42,739 nucleotides of DNA. It comes from Verrucomicrobiota bacterium. Its GTDB lineage: Bacteria > Verrucomicrobiota > Verrucomicrobiia > Limisphaerales > JACDHS01. The DNA lies in assembly GCA_013820875.1 (NCBI GenBank), contig JACDHS010000030.1, positions 1-42,739 on the forward strand, given 5' to 3'. Made by a program: the position numbers and the translations under genes. The notes beneath the pieces were generated by a model. The model searched no databases. It saw nothing but the letters and a program-made list of their open reading frames with translations, and had not been told where the DNA came from. Below, in pieces: positions 1 through 8,873 of this stretch (position 1 is the first letter of the stretch; every line of letters starts with the position of its first letter).

Positions 1-234
1 GCCTGGATGGTCTCCAGCCCACGTCCGGATGATCTTAAAAGACAGCGCTTTCGGGCGCATTTAAGCACCAGAAATTGAAAACCCCGCATTGTGCGTCCGA
101 AAGCGGTGTCGCGCTTCGCTTGCCACCTGAGGTGTTTTAATGAGGTAAAAAGCATAAATCCTCTGCGCCTTTGCCTCTTTGCGCCTCTGCGTTGAAATTC
201 AACTGCCGGAATAAGGTTTATTTCCTCGCACGTC
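1..234. other. Upstream region of mgtE with short purine/pyrimidine repeats
   Basis: No gene is supported here. Positions 161-193 hold a run of near-hexamer repeats (CTCTGCGCC, TTTGCC, TCTTTGCGCC, TCTGCG), which on the other strand reads as the CGCAGAGG/CGCAAAGA type of short dispersed repeat seen between genes in many bacterial genomes. The last in-frame stop before mgtE is the TGA at 193-195. I see no convincing promoter. Confidence 0.5.
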
Positions 235-1560
235 TTGCAGAACAATTTCGCTCAGGTCATTGTTCCCGCGTTCATGCCATCTGAAGAACAGCACCTTCAT
301 CCTGCGGATGTAGCCGATCAATTGGAGCGTTTGCCGATTGAGGAGGCGCAAGAACAGCTTCGTCAAATGTCCCATGAGGAAGCGGCTGCCGTTCTCGCGG
401 AAGTGGATGAAGAAGCGCGGCCTGAATTGTTGCACGGTTTGTCGGCGCCGGAACTCGCGCATGTCATCGATGAAATGGCCAACGATGACGCCGCTGACGT
501 CATTGCGGAATTGTCGCCTGAGCACGCCAAAGACGTTGTCGAAGAGCTTTCGCCGGAAGCCAAAAGTCGGGTCACCGCACTGCTCCACTACCCTCCCGAT
601 ACCGCTGGCGGAATCATGAGTGATCAATTCATCGCGTTGCGGAGCGATGAAACAGTGGAGGACGTTTTGCTTACCTTGCGCGCGCAAAAAGACGAAAGCC
701 CCGCCATTTCATATCTTTATGTCACCAATGCTCGACGACAACTGATCGGCATCATTTCGTTGCGCGACCTGGTTTTCAGTCCGCCATTCCGACGACTTGC
801 TGAGATCATGAATCCGGATGTCAAACAGGTGCTGGTGACCGATGACCAGGAAAAAATTGCCCGCCTGTTCGAGCATTACCATTACATGGCCCTGCCAGTG
901 GTGGATGAACATCGGCACCTGCACGGAATCGTCTCCTCCCAGCAAGTCATGGACGTTCTGCGCGAAGAAGCGACGGAAGACATGCAACTCATGGTGGGGT
1001 TGTCCGGGGAAGAACGCGTCTTGACGCCATGGCAACGATCCCTTCGCAACCGTCTTCCCTGGTTGTGCGTGAATCTGGCAACCGCTTTCCTGGCAGGCGC
1101 GGTCATCGCCATCTTCGAAAGCACGATTGCGAAATGGGCGGCATTGGCTGTTTTCCTGCCGATTATTGCCGGGCAGGGGGGCAACGCGGGAATGCAAACC
1201 TTGACGGTTATCATTCGGGAAATGGCCTTGGGCGACATGGCTCCCGGGGATGGATGGAAAGCGCTTTTTAAGGAATTGCTTTTGGGAATACTCAATGGCC
1301 TGGCCATCGGTATCATTGTTGGAGTCGTCGGTTACATGTGGAAGGGAAACATTGTTTTGGGTGTGATTGTCGGTGTGGCGATGCTGCTCAACATGGTGGC
1401 CGCTGCGCTATCCGGGGTGCTGGTCCCTTACACCCTGAAATGGTGTAAAGTTGATCCCGCTCTCGCCTCCAGTATTTTCGTCACAACGGTTACCGATGTG
1501 GGTGGATTCTTGTTCTTCCTCGGGTTGGCGACTCTTGCGCTGAAGTGGTTCCCGCTTTGA
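235..1560 (+). CDS. mgtE: Magnesium transporter MgtE
   Basis: Mg2+-gated magnesium channel of the inner membrane. The 441-residue length is typical for MgtE. The N-terminal part (about 15-130) is the Glu/Ala-rich helical MgtE N domain. A CBS pair follows (about 135-260; LIGIISLRDLV and LHGIVSSQQVMDVL are typical CBS strands). The C-terminal part (about 275-441) has five hydrophobic segments, including the pore-helix stretch GQGGNAGMQTL and the final TDVGGF motif, both diagnostic of the family. The start is uncertain: the open frame begins with TTG at 235, and an ATG at 274 would shorten the protein by 13 residues. Neither has a good ribosome site. The gene ends just before a secreted protein gene on the same strand. 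A second Mg-type transporter (CorA) lies at 27.3-28.3 kb. Confidence 0.95.
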   Translation: MQNNFAQVIVPAFMPSEEQHLHPADVADQLERLPIEEAQEQLRQMSHEEAAAVLAEVDEEARPELLHGLSAPELAHVIDEMANDDAADVIAELSPEHAKDVVEELSPEAKSRVTALLHYPPDTAGGIMSDQFIALRSDETVEDVLLTLRAQKDESPAISYLYVTNARRQLIGIISLRDLVFSPPFRRLAEIMNPDVKQVLVTDDQEKIARLFEHYHYMALPVVDEHRHLHGIVSSQQVMDVLREEATEDMQLMVGLSGEERVLTPWQRSLRNRLPWLCVNLATAFLAGAVIAIFESTIAKWAALAVFLPIIAGQGGNAGMQTLTVIIREMALGDMAPGDGWKALFKELLLGILNGLAIGIIVGVVGYMWKGNIVLGVIVGVAMLLNMVAAALSGVLVPYTLKWCKVDPALASSIFVTTVTDVGGFLFFLGLATLALKWFPL

Positions 1561-1634
1561 TGCGGAGTGGTTCAACTTTCTGTTGTCCTTGCTGCTGGAG
1601 ATGTCAACCCGTACGCTTCCATCTTTCTCTTACG

Positions 1635-4049
1635 ATGAAAGACCTGTTCCGCGCGACTCTATCACTGTTGATTGTTTCTGCATTGCTCATTGCGTCTGAA
1701 ATTGGCGCCGCGGAAATTTCCAAAACTCCAACGGCTACAAACAATGCACAAGAGTTGAGCGCCACTGTTTTGATGGGCGGTGTAGGTGGTGTTTATTTCT
1801 ATGCCCAACCGGGTGAGTTGATCATCGAAGTGGAAAAGCGCGATCGCAATCGGCGCAACGTTCGCACCGAACTGCGCGCCATCCTGGCCGGACCAGACCG
1901 GCGTGTGTTGCAGGAACAAATTATCCCTGGGGATGGACAATCGAGCGGAAGTGGAGTGGGACCTGTGCAGCGTTGCCGGTTCGTAACCCGGGTGGAAACC
2001 GCCGGAGTTTATGTGTTGAACATTACCACATCGAGGGATCGCTATGGACTTGAAGCGTTCTGGGGTTTTCGCTCCAACTGCAAACAATACCTCATCGAAA
2101 CAGCGCGCGGTCACCGGGATGCAGCACATGAAGAACCCATTGTGCTTTTGAGTCCGGAGCGCCCGACCAATATCTGTTTTCTTCCGCGCGAGGGATCATT
2201 TTCTGTTGAGATCTCTGATTTGCCGAAAAGCGCAGCCTCTTTAGAAATGTTTGATGGGAACGGCAAGCTGATTGCCACGCTGCCAGCGACGGCGGGTCGC
2301 GTCTCGCATCAATTCGCTGCCGATATCGATCGGAATGCCACTCCATGGAGGCTACACTTCCCGTCTGCGGAAGCGGTAGTGCATATCGATGGCCTCACAC
2401 GATGGAACAACGATGATTCATTTCCGAACATGACGGTTTGGACGCCTGATCCGGATTCCTGGTTTTCGTTTCTGGAGAATCGCTGGATGTTGACACCTTA
2501 CAATCGCACCACTTATGGAACGCCGGGCGGGCGTCGGGAGATTGCATTCCAAGTGCATAACAACTCAGACCGGTCGAGGGCATTTGACCTTGCCATTGAG
2601 TTCCCGGAAAAAGAGTGGCCCGCGCATTTGGAAACGGGACGCGTGCTTGTGAATGCCCGTAGCGCCACGAATGTTACCCTCCATTTCACAATGCCGAATC
2701 GCAACCAAACGCGATCGGCGCGAATTCGTTCCACCCCGGTGGATGATCCGCAATTCACAACCTATTCAACATTGACGGCAAAGGCCGGCACTGCGCCTGC
2801 CGCAAAACCATTGGCCACGCCGCTTCTGCTAAAACCTTACGAGCACGAGAACCAACGGTTCGGTTACCTGCCAGACTATCCAGTGGAGAGGCAGATGTAT
2901 TTTGATTTGCATAATCGTCCCTTTGTTTCCATCGGTGATCGCGTAATGACTTTGCGGGACAAGGAATGGAGCAATTCATTTCTCAGCCCAGTGCTCGGTG
3001 TGGGTGCTTCGGCTTATCCGGCGGCGAAGATTGCTTTTGATAAGGAGAACGACATTTACCTTCTTGCTTCCACTCCATCCACTCCCACGCTGCAACACTC
3101 TACCGATGGTGGAAAAAGCTTCACTGCGTATCCGATTCCTGGAAGACCTGCCGTTTACGACATTGAACAATTCTCAGGCCACAATGTTCCCGATGGTCCG
3201 CCACCTTTTCTGCGCTACACATTCATTGCGCGGGACGAAACGGTTTTTTGGCGCAAAGTCAATAAGCTGGAATTGTTCCTGCCGAGGAAAGAAAACGGGC
3301 GGATAGTGATCGGCGACCCCATTCCAATTTCGGATGAATGCATCGGCCTTTCAGTTCATTCAGGCAACCCATCCAGTATCGTCTCCAGGGGGAGCAAAGT
3401 GCATGTGACCTGGGGCGAAGCGACCGATCCCAAAGTAGAGGTTCCCGGCGTGCCCGTCTATGTTGCCACATACGATCGTGAAAGCGGTAAACTCGGCAAA
3501 CCGACGTTGGTCGCTCACGGAGCGCCCGCGAATGACTCTCATAATACACCGAGCATCACGATGGATAAGAAAGGGTATCTCCACGTTCTGGGCGGCACCC
3601 ACGGGCGACCGTTTCCTTATGTTCAATCGCTTAAACCAAACGATGCGGGTTCCGGTTGGACTGAACCAACGTTTCTCGGAGAGTTGAACCAGACCTACAT
3701 CGGTCTGGTCTGTGGTCCGGACGATACGCTCCATTGTGTTTTCCGTTTGTGGAGGCATGAGACCGATCCACACCCTGCCAGCACGCATGCCACCCTGGCG
3801 TATCAACGGAAACCACCGGGCAAACCATGGGAAAAACCGCAGGTCTTGATCGCGTCTCCTTTTTCTGAATACAGCGTTTTCTATCATCGGCTGACGATTG
3901 ATCGCAAAGGGCGACTATTTCTGTCCTACGATTATTGGTCCACTTTCTGGTTTTATCGCAACGATCAACCCAGCCGGGAGCGTTCGGTGTTGATGTCCGC
4001 AAACGGAGGGAAGACATGGAAATTGGCGGAAGGAAAAGACCTGCGGTAA
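1635..4049 (+). CDS. Secreted BNR-repeat (sialidase-like propeller) protein
   Basis: An 804-residue exported protein. The start at 1635 is chosen because it gives a clean signal peptide (MKDLFRAT, hydrophobic core SLLIVSALLIAS, then GAAE); an open frame extends upstream to 1545 but overlaps mgtE and lacks signal features. The N-terminal half is beta-rich with no family I recognise. The C-terminal half (from about 2840) resembles the BNR_4 group of BNR-repeat proteins. It has Asp-box-like STDGGKSF near 3100 and SANGGKTW near 4000, and a long NTPSITMDKKGYLHVLGG segment typical of those propellers. Relatives act on, or bind, polysaccharides outside the cytoplasm. The neighbouring sulfatase supports a role in processing a sulfated or uronic-acid polysaccharide, but the substrate cannot be read from sequence. 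Confidence 0.85.
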   Translation: MKDLFRATLSLLIVSALLIASEIGAAEISKTPTATNNAQELSATVLMGGVGGVYFYAQPGELIIEVEKRDRNRRNVRTELRAILAGPDRRVLQEQIIPGDGQSSGSGVGPVQRCRFVTRVETAGVYVLNITTSRDRYGLEAFWGFRSNCKQYLIETARGHRDAAHEEPIVLLSPERPTNICFLPREGSFSVEISDLPKSAASLEMFDGNGKLIATLPATAGRVSHQFAADIDRNATPWRLHFPSAEAVVHIDGLTRWNNDDSFPNMTVWTPDPDSWFSFLENRWMLTPYNRTTYGTPGGRREIAFQVHNNSDRSRAFDLAIEFPEKEWPAHLETGRVLVNARSATNVTLHFTMPNRNQTRSARIRSTPVDDPQFTTYSTLTAKAGTAPAAKPLATPLLLKPYEHENQRFGYLPDYPVERQMYFDLHNRPFVSIGDRVMTLRDKEWSNSFLSPVLGVGASAYPAAKIAFDKENDIYLLASTPSTPTLQHSTDGGKSFTAYPIPGRPAVYDIEQFSGHNVPDGPPPFLRYTFIARDETVFWRKVNKLELFLPRKENGRIVIGDPIPISDECIGLSVHSGNPSSIVSRGSKVHVTWGEATDPKVEVPGVPVYVATYDRESGKLGKPTLVAHGAPANDSHNTPSITMDKKGYLHVLGGTHGRPFPYVQSLKPNDAGSGWTEPTFLGELNQTYIGLVCGPDDTLHCVFRLWRHETDPHPASTHATLAYQRKPPGKPWEKPQVLIASPFSEYSVFYHRLTIDRKGRLFLSYDYWSTFWFYRNDQPSRERSVLMSANGGKTWKLAEGKDLR

Positions 4050-4086
4050 TTCTGCTCGGCGCATCTGCGCTGAAGTGATGTTTGAT

Positions 4087-5325
4087 TTAAAGACTCTTCA
4101 CCCGGTAAAAACTTCGCAAGCTGTTCGTTGGTGTGTGCAGGTATTCGAAAATCCCATTGGTGCCGATGGCGGTGTTCTCCAGGGCACTCCAATCATTCAA
4201 TGATGATGATATTTCCAAAAGGTAATTGCCCGGCCACCCTCGTCCCTCCAACAGAATCTGTCCTCCGGTTTGGACGCTGATGCTTTCAAACGTTAGTGGT
4301 GGAGGCACGATGCGCACGGCCATTAAACCGTTGTTTGCATCCAGCGCATAAACCGTGTTGGTTCCAAACTCAACCGAGCCCCCGGCCGTGTGAGTATTCG
4401 GGTTATCGCTCGGAAAACTGGTTGAACCGATAAGAACTGGAACACCGTTGGTTGGGCTCAGGTCATAGACGCGCAGATGGTTCGGACTAAAAACATGAAT
4501 GCCGGCCAACAGTTTCAAACCCGGATTAATCCCGATCGGCGAAATCGCGGTGGGGATCTCCGCGTTGTTATAGAGGCGACTCGTAATGCCGGTGCCGGCT
4601 CCGATGTCGAATGTGATCTCGCGCAGCGGATTCGTGTGCGTTGTTCCATAGAACGTGTTGCCCGGTCCAAAGGCCAATCCCAGCGCGCAATATCCGGATG
4701 GAGTGTCCGTCAGGTTGATGGTGCTGGAGGTAAAGTTTAAACCGTCCGCCGTGGTGAGTAATGCCGCAAGACTTCCGTCGCGCGGAGTAAGGAGCACCTG
4801 CGTGTTCGTTCCCGCACCACGCAAAGTGAGAGAATCGCCCCACCGTTTGTTAGACCCGGGACTCGGATCGCCGGAGAAGGCCAGGGTGGGGATTGTGTCG
4901 GGATTATCATTCGCCCAACGATAAAGCCGGAACTTTGGATTCGCCGTTGAAGTGTTCAGATTACCCGCATAGATCGCGCCGTCGTCCGCAGCTTTGATAA
5001 GAAGGATAGGATAATGTCCATTACCGGCACCGCCGACCCCAGTCATGTTCAATTCGTGAAGATCCGAGCCGTTCGCGGCATTCACCACATGAACACGGTT
5101 CGACCAACTCGCAATCAGCACGCGATGTGTGATCGGGTTGTATGCCATCCCGCGTTCGAACGGTAATTCGTTGGTGGTGAGATACGGGCGCGAAAACGGC
5201 GCCAATTGCCACAATAACTCCAACCGACTCGATGATTGCGCCAGGGCATTACCGCCAAAGATAAGAATCACCGCCAACGTCAACAAATTCACGACGAACC
5301 GGTGCAATGTTTGGGTCGAAAGCAT
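4087..5325 (-). CDS. Secreted beta-propeller-like protein of unknown function
   Basis: A 412-residue exported protein. The start at 5325 (MLSTQTLHRF) precedes a hydrophobic segment (LLTLAVILIFGGNALAQ) with a likely signal peptidase site after ALA; an in-frame ATG 14 codons earlier is possible. The body has repeated short strands of propeller type with phrases such as HRVLIASWSNRVHVVN, but no catalytic motif I can name. The last 70 residues form the small beta module common at the ends of secreted verrucomicrobial proteins (YLLEISSSLNDWSALE, then SFYRVKSL at the terminus). It is divergent from the sulfatase, with about 84 bp between their starts, so the two may share a regulatory region. Confidence 0.8.
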   Translation of the reverse strand: MLSTQTLHRFVVNLLTLAVILIFGGNALAQSSSRLELLWQLAPFSRPYLTTNELPFERGMAYNPITHRVLIASWSNRVHVVNAANGSDLHELNMTGVGGAGNGHYPILLIKAADDGAIYAGNLNTSTANPKFRLYRWANDNPDTIPTLAFSGDPSPGSNKRWGDSLTLRGAGTNTQVLLTPRDGSLAALLTTADGLNFTSSTINLTDTPSGYCALGLAFGPGNTFYGTTHTNPLREITFDIGAGTGITSRLYNNAEIPTAISPIGINPGLKLLAGIHVFSPNHLRVYDLSPTNGVPVLIGSTSFPSDNPNTHTAGGSVEFGTNTVYALDANNGLMAVRIVPPPLTFESISVQTGGQILLEGRGWPGNYLLEISSSLNDWSALENTAIGTNGIFEYLHTPTNSLRSFYRVKSL

Positions 5326-5409
5326 AAAACTGCATTTGAAATAGCCGCGAAAAAACGCAAAGAACACAAAAAAATTTTCTGCTCGTCTAGTTTTCCTGAT
5401 AAATTCATT

Positions 5410-6810
5410 ATGGCACCGATGAACTCCATTCTTCGTCTTTCCTTTTTTCTCTTGTTGCTGATTTTAGTCTCATTTGGGACATCGAACAGCTTCGCCGCCG
5501 TTCGTCCGCCTAATATAGTGATCATTTTCGCCGACGACCTTGGTTACGGCGACCTTGAGTGTTACGGACATCCCAGCATTAAGACGCCGCATTTGGATCG
5601 TATGGCGGCGGAAGGGATGCGTTTTACCGATTTCTATGTCGCCGCTTGCGTTTGCACTCCGAGTCGCGCCGCGCTTTTGACCGGTCGTTTGCCAATTCGC
5701 AATGGAATGGCAGGAGGACAGGGGCGTCATGTTCTTTATCCAAACTCTCCCGGCGGTCTGCCTCTCGAAGAAGTGACCATCGCGGAGGCGTTGAAAACCA
5801 AAGGCTACGCCACCGCCTGCATCGGTAAGTGGCATCTGGGACGGCCGAAGGAATTTCTGCCACCCGCACATGGATTCGATTATTTCTTCGGAATCCCATT
5901 CTCCAATGACATGGAGCCGGAAGGTAAACTGCCGAGAAACGCTTCGGGGCTGACCGAACCTGATCCAAAATGGTGGAATGTGTCTCTCATCAACGGCAAA
6001 GAAGTGATCGAAAAACCGACTGATCAAGCCACCTTGACCAAGCGTTATACGGAGGAAGCGATTCGTTTTATTCGTGAAAACAAAAAAAAGCCGTTCTTTC
6101 TCTATCTGCCACACACCTTTCCCCATGTTCCACTGTTCGCTTCCCGCGATTTTTACGGCAAAAGCGCGCGCGGCATCTATGGCGATACCGTGGAAGAGCT
6201 CGATTGGAGCACCGGCCAGATTTTGCAAGCCTTGCAGAAAGAGAAACTGGACAAAAATACACTGGTGGTTTTCACGAGTGATAACGGACCCTGGCTGGTC
6301 AAAGATTTGACGGGCGGGTCCGGTGGTTTGTTGCGCGACGGCAAGGGCGGGACCTGGGAGGGCGGCATGCGCGTGCCTGCCATCGCGTGGTGGCCCGGAA
6401 AAATCAAAGCGGGAACAGTGAACCGCGAACTGGCTGGCACGATGGATCTTTTCAGCACCGCTTTAAGCCTTGCCGGTGTTGAAGAACCGAAAGATCGGAT
6501 TATGGACGGCGTGGACATGACTCCCATGCTGCTGGGTAAGGGAGCGAGCAAGCGTGATATGCATTTCTTCTATTATGGGGATGAGCTGTATGCGATTCGC
6601 AAAGGCCAGTTCAAAGCCCATTTCGTGACGCACGACGGTTACAGCAAAGAACCACCGCAACGTCATGATCCGCCTGCGCTCTATCATCTGGGGCATGATC
6701 CTTCGGAGAAATTTAACGTCGCCCCACAATATCCCGAAGTCATTGCGCAGATCCTCGAGGAAAGAGAAAAACACGAGGGCGCGATGGTGAAACGGGAACC
6801 GGTTTATTAA
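5410..6810 (+). CDS. Secreted formylglycine-dependent sulfatase
   Basis: Hydrolyses sulfate esters, probably on a carbohydrate, outside the cytoplasm. The 466-residue protein starts at 5410, where a signal peptide begins (hydrophobic FFLLLLILV, cleavage near SFAA). The active-site signature is complete: Cys82 in C-T-P-S-R-A-A-L-L-T-G-R is the residue converted to formylglycine. The metal-binding Asp pair is in IIFADDLGYGD near residues 39-48, the conserved Lys/His lie in GKWHLG, and SDNGPW supplies the late Asp-Asn pair. The length is normal for the family. No sulfatase-maturating enzyme is in the window. The neighbouring BNR and propeller proteins suggest joint attack on a sulfated polysaccharide. 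A hairpin-rich inverted repeat follows the stop and separates it from the convergent queG. Confidence 0.95.
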   Translation: MAPMNSILRLSFFLLLLILVSFGTSNSFAAVRPPNIVIIFADDLGYGDLECYGHPSIKTPHLDRMAAEGMRFTDFYVAACVCTPSRAALLTGRLPIRNGMAGGQGRHVLYPNSPGGLPLEEVTIAEALKTKGYATACIGKWHLGRPKEFLPPAHGFDYFFGIPFSNDMEPEGKLPRNASGLTEPDPKWWNVSLINGKEVIEKPTDQATLTKRYTEEAIRFIRENKKKPFFLYLPHTFPHVPLFASRDFYGKSARGIYGDTVEELDWSTGQILQALQKEKLDKNTLVVFTSDNGPWLVKDLTGGSGGLLRDGKGGTWEGGMRVPAIAWWPGKIKAGTVNRELAGTMDLFSTALSLAGVEEPKDRIMDGVDMTPMLLGKGASKRDMHFFYYGDELYAIRKGQFKAHFVTHDGYSKEPPQRHDPPALYHLGHDPSEKFNVAPQYPEVIAQILEEREKHEGAMVKREPVY

Positions 6811-6882
6811 AGTAAGGCATCTTGCCTGTTCCGACTTGTCGAGTTGTATTGCGCTGGGACAGGCAATTGCCTTCCCTACTTT
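6810..6882. repeat. Inverted-repeat hairpin element between convergent genes
   Basis: The 66-bp gap between the sulfatase stop (6808-6810) and the queG stop (6876-6878) is almost filled by two inverted, imperfect copies of the same 24-28 bp sequence. The left copy contains GGCATCTTGCC; the right copy, read on the other strand, contains AAAGTAGGGAAGGCAATTGC. Each copy also has its own small stem (GGCA/TGCC). The queG stop codon TAG lies inside the right copy. It may act as a bidirectional terminator. Confidence 0.6.
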
Positions 6883-8072
6883 GTTGCCTTCATCCGCCGC
6901 TCAATCTCACGGATCGCCCATTGGGCATGTTCGGAGATGAGCGGTTCGGGATCGGTGGCTGCCCTTTCCAACGCTGGAAGCGCGGATTCATTTCCGATGT
7001 TCCCGAGTGCAACGCAGACATTGCGCAAAAGTCCGCGGCGTTTGGTGCGGACAATAGGAGTGCCGGCAAAACGTTTTTTGAAAGCCGGGCCATCAAGCGA
7101 GAGCAATTCAATCAGGTCAGACTGCTGCAAATCATCGCGCCGATTCGGAGCCATCATGGATCCCACTTGCGCGAACTTGTTCCAGGGACAAGCGGCGAGG
7201 CAATCGTCACACCCATAAATGCGATCGCCAATGAGCGGACGCAGTTCCACCGGGATGGCGCCTTTCAATTCAATTGTGAGGTATGAAATGCAACGACGCG
7301 CATCGAGATCAAACGGCGCAACAATCGCCGCCGTCGGGCAGGCCGAAATACAGCGGGCGCAGGAACCGCACCGGTTCTTTTCCGGTTCATCCGGCGGCAA
7401 CTCCGTAGTGGTGATGATCTCCGATAAAAATATCCAGTTGCCCAGTTGTCGGCTGATGAGGTTGGTGTGCTTTCCGACGAATCCCAAACCGGCGCGCTGG
7501 GCGAGGTCACGTTCCAGCAATGGACCTGTATCCACATACCAAAGGGAGCGCTGTTCATTTCCGGCAAGCTCATCAACGAACCGGGTCAAAGTTTTCAATC
7601 GTTCGGCAAAGACATCGTGGTAATCGGTGAATTGAGCATAGCGCGCTACCACTCCAGGAAACTGTGGGATATCGGATTGGGCGGGTGGCAAGGCCAATCT
7701 GGCTGGGATCGGCGGTAATCTGCCGCCAAGGTCTTTGGCATCCGATAACTCGCCAGTTGGTGTGCGTTGTTCACTTTGAACTCGGCGGGCTGGCAGCCCG
7801 CCGTCACGGGCAGGTTGCCCGTGCCACCCGGAACGTAAATCCTTCTCCCCCGCATAACTCACCGCCAGAACGATGAGCGTTTTTGCACCGGATAGAACCT
7901 GTTGTGGATCCACGCGTTTGTGCGCGTTGCGCTCGAGCCAGGCCATTTCACCGTTTTTGTTTTCGGCAATCCACGATTCGAAGTTCCGGGCATGGTCCGG
8001 CGGTAGTGCCGTGGTAAAACGACACGCATCAAACCCCAGTTCCAACGCTTTTTGGCGGATGACCTCCTTCAT
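6876..8072 (-). CDS. queG: Epoxyqueuosine reductase QueG
   Basis: Cobalamin-dependent last step of queuosine synthesis, reducing epoxyqueuosine to queuosine in tRNA. The 398-residue protein carries the family signature D-T-G-P-L-L-E-R (catalytic Asp181), two 4Fe-4S cysteine clusters (Cys235, 238, 241, 245 and Cys288, 291, 295 with a fourth nearby), and a C-terminal HEAT-like helical tail (RTKRRGLLRNVCVALGN onward). The oddity is an extra segment of about 60 residues (about 78-138) rich in Gly, Pro, Arg and Gln, placed before the conserved VARYA motif. Its DNA is a dispersed hairpin repeat. The gene overlaps aroK by one base (TAATG junction), so the two are probably co-transcribed. Confidence 0.93.
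   Translation of the reverse strand: MKEVIRQKALELGFDACRFTTALPPDHARNFESWIAENKNGEMAWLERNAHKRVDPQQVLSGAKTLIVLAVSYAGEKDLRSGWHGQPARDGGLPARRVQSEQRTPTGELSDAKDLGGRLPPIPARLALPPAQSDIPQFPGVVARYAQFTDYHDVFAERLKTLTRFVDELAGNEQRSLWYVDTGPLLERDLAQRAGLGFVGKHTNLISRQLGNWIFLSEIITTTELPPDEPEKNRCGSCARCISACPTAAIVAPFDLDARRCISYLTIELKGAIPVELRPLIGDRIYGCDDCLAACPWNKFAQVGSMMAPNRRDDLQQSDLIELLSLDGPAFKKRFAGTPIVRTKRRGLLRNVCVALGNIGNESALPALERAATDPEPLISEHAQWAIREIERRMKATK
7784..7823. repeat. Twin-hairpin repeat inside the queG coding sequence
   Basis: Two perfect GC-rich hairpins lie back to back: GGCGGGCTGGCAGCCCGCC at 7784-7802 and CACGGGCAGGTTGCCCGTG at 7805-7823. The layout matches the intergenic twin-hairpin elements elsewhere in the window, but this copy sits in frame within queG and is translated as part of the extra segment. 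Confidence 0.85.
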
Positions 8073-8605
8073 TATCGGCTGCGCGCGAACTGGAGTTGAT
8101 GAACCACATGCTGCGCCACTTCTTTGATGGAGCGTTGCTCTGTGTTCACCAGCACGTCAGCCTGCCGATAAAAAGGTTCGCGGCGGCTTAGCAGTTCGCG
8201 GATTTTCGCCAGCGGATCGGGCCCCTGCAAAAGGGGGCGGTGTGCCTGTCCTTTCACGCGGTCCCAAATCGATTCCGGCGACGCCCATAAACAAACCACA
8301 AGTGAATGAGATTTCAAACTGGCGAGGTTTTCCGCATCAGCGGCCAGTCCGCCGCCGGTGGAGATCATCAGATGTTCGCGTGTGGCCAGCTCGTTCAATA
8401 AATCTTTTTCGAGCGCCCGGAAGACCGGTTCGCCATTTTGTGAGAAAATCTGGCTGATCGATTTGCCGGTGCGTTCCTCGATCATTTCGTCTGTATCAAG
8501 AAAAGTGAACCCCAGTTGATCGGCGGCGAATCGTCCCACGGACGATTTGCCGGTGCCCATGAACCCAATAAGAGAAAGGTTCACAATTTTGCGTGGCTTG
8601 TTCAC
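8072..8605 (-). CDS. aroK: Shikimate kinase
   Basis: Phosphorylates shikimate with ATP in the pathway to chorismate and aromatic amino acids. The 177-residue length is normal. The Walker A motif is G-F-M-G-T-G-K-S (residues 14-21). The shikimate-binding Asp is in FLDTDEMIE, a GGG motif lies in ISTGGGLAAD, and the lid Arg region is in KGQAHRPLL. The product is cytoplasmic. The stop overlaps the queG start by one base. No other aromatic pathway gene is nearby, so this looks like a housekeeping pair of convenience with queG. Confidence 0.95.
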   Translation of the reverse strand: MNKPRKIVNLSLIGFMGTGKSSVGRFAADQLGFTFLDTDEMIEERTGKSISQIFSQNGEPVFRALEKDLLNELATREHLMISTGGGLAADAENLASLKSHSLVVCLWASPESIWDRVKGQAHRPLLQGPDPLAKIRELLSRREPFYRQADVLVNTEQRSIKEVAQHVVHQLQFARSR

Positions 8606-8873
8606 TGGAAAGGTTTACCGAAAAAAAAGAAGCGGAGCTATCAAAAGCGAACGCCAGGTTTCGAAACGTGCGCATCTCACCTTTCTTGCTGGATACTCGA
8701 TTGTGACCTGAACTGGCCGTCCTCGGCTGCGAGTTCAACGGGGGGGCGCCCGGTGTTCAGGAAATTGAGATGCACTGCAAAGAAACTGAAATGCGCCCTT
8801 TCCAAACCGGAAACGCTTGAGCCGCGCTGTTCTGAGACTAGTATCCATTGCAGCCGATCAACCTCGAACCGAT

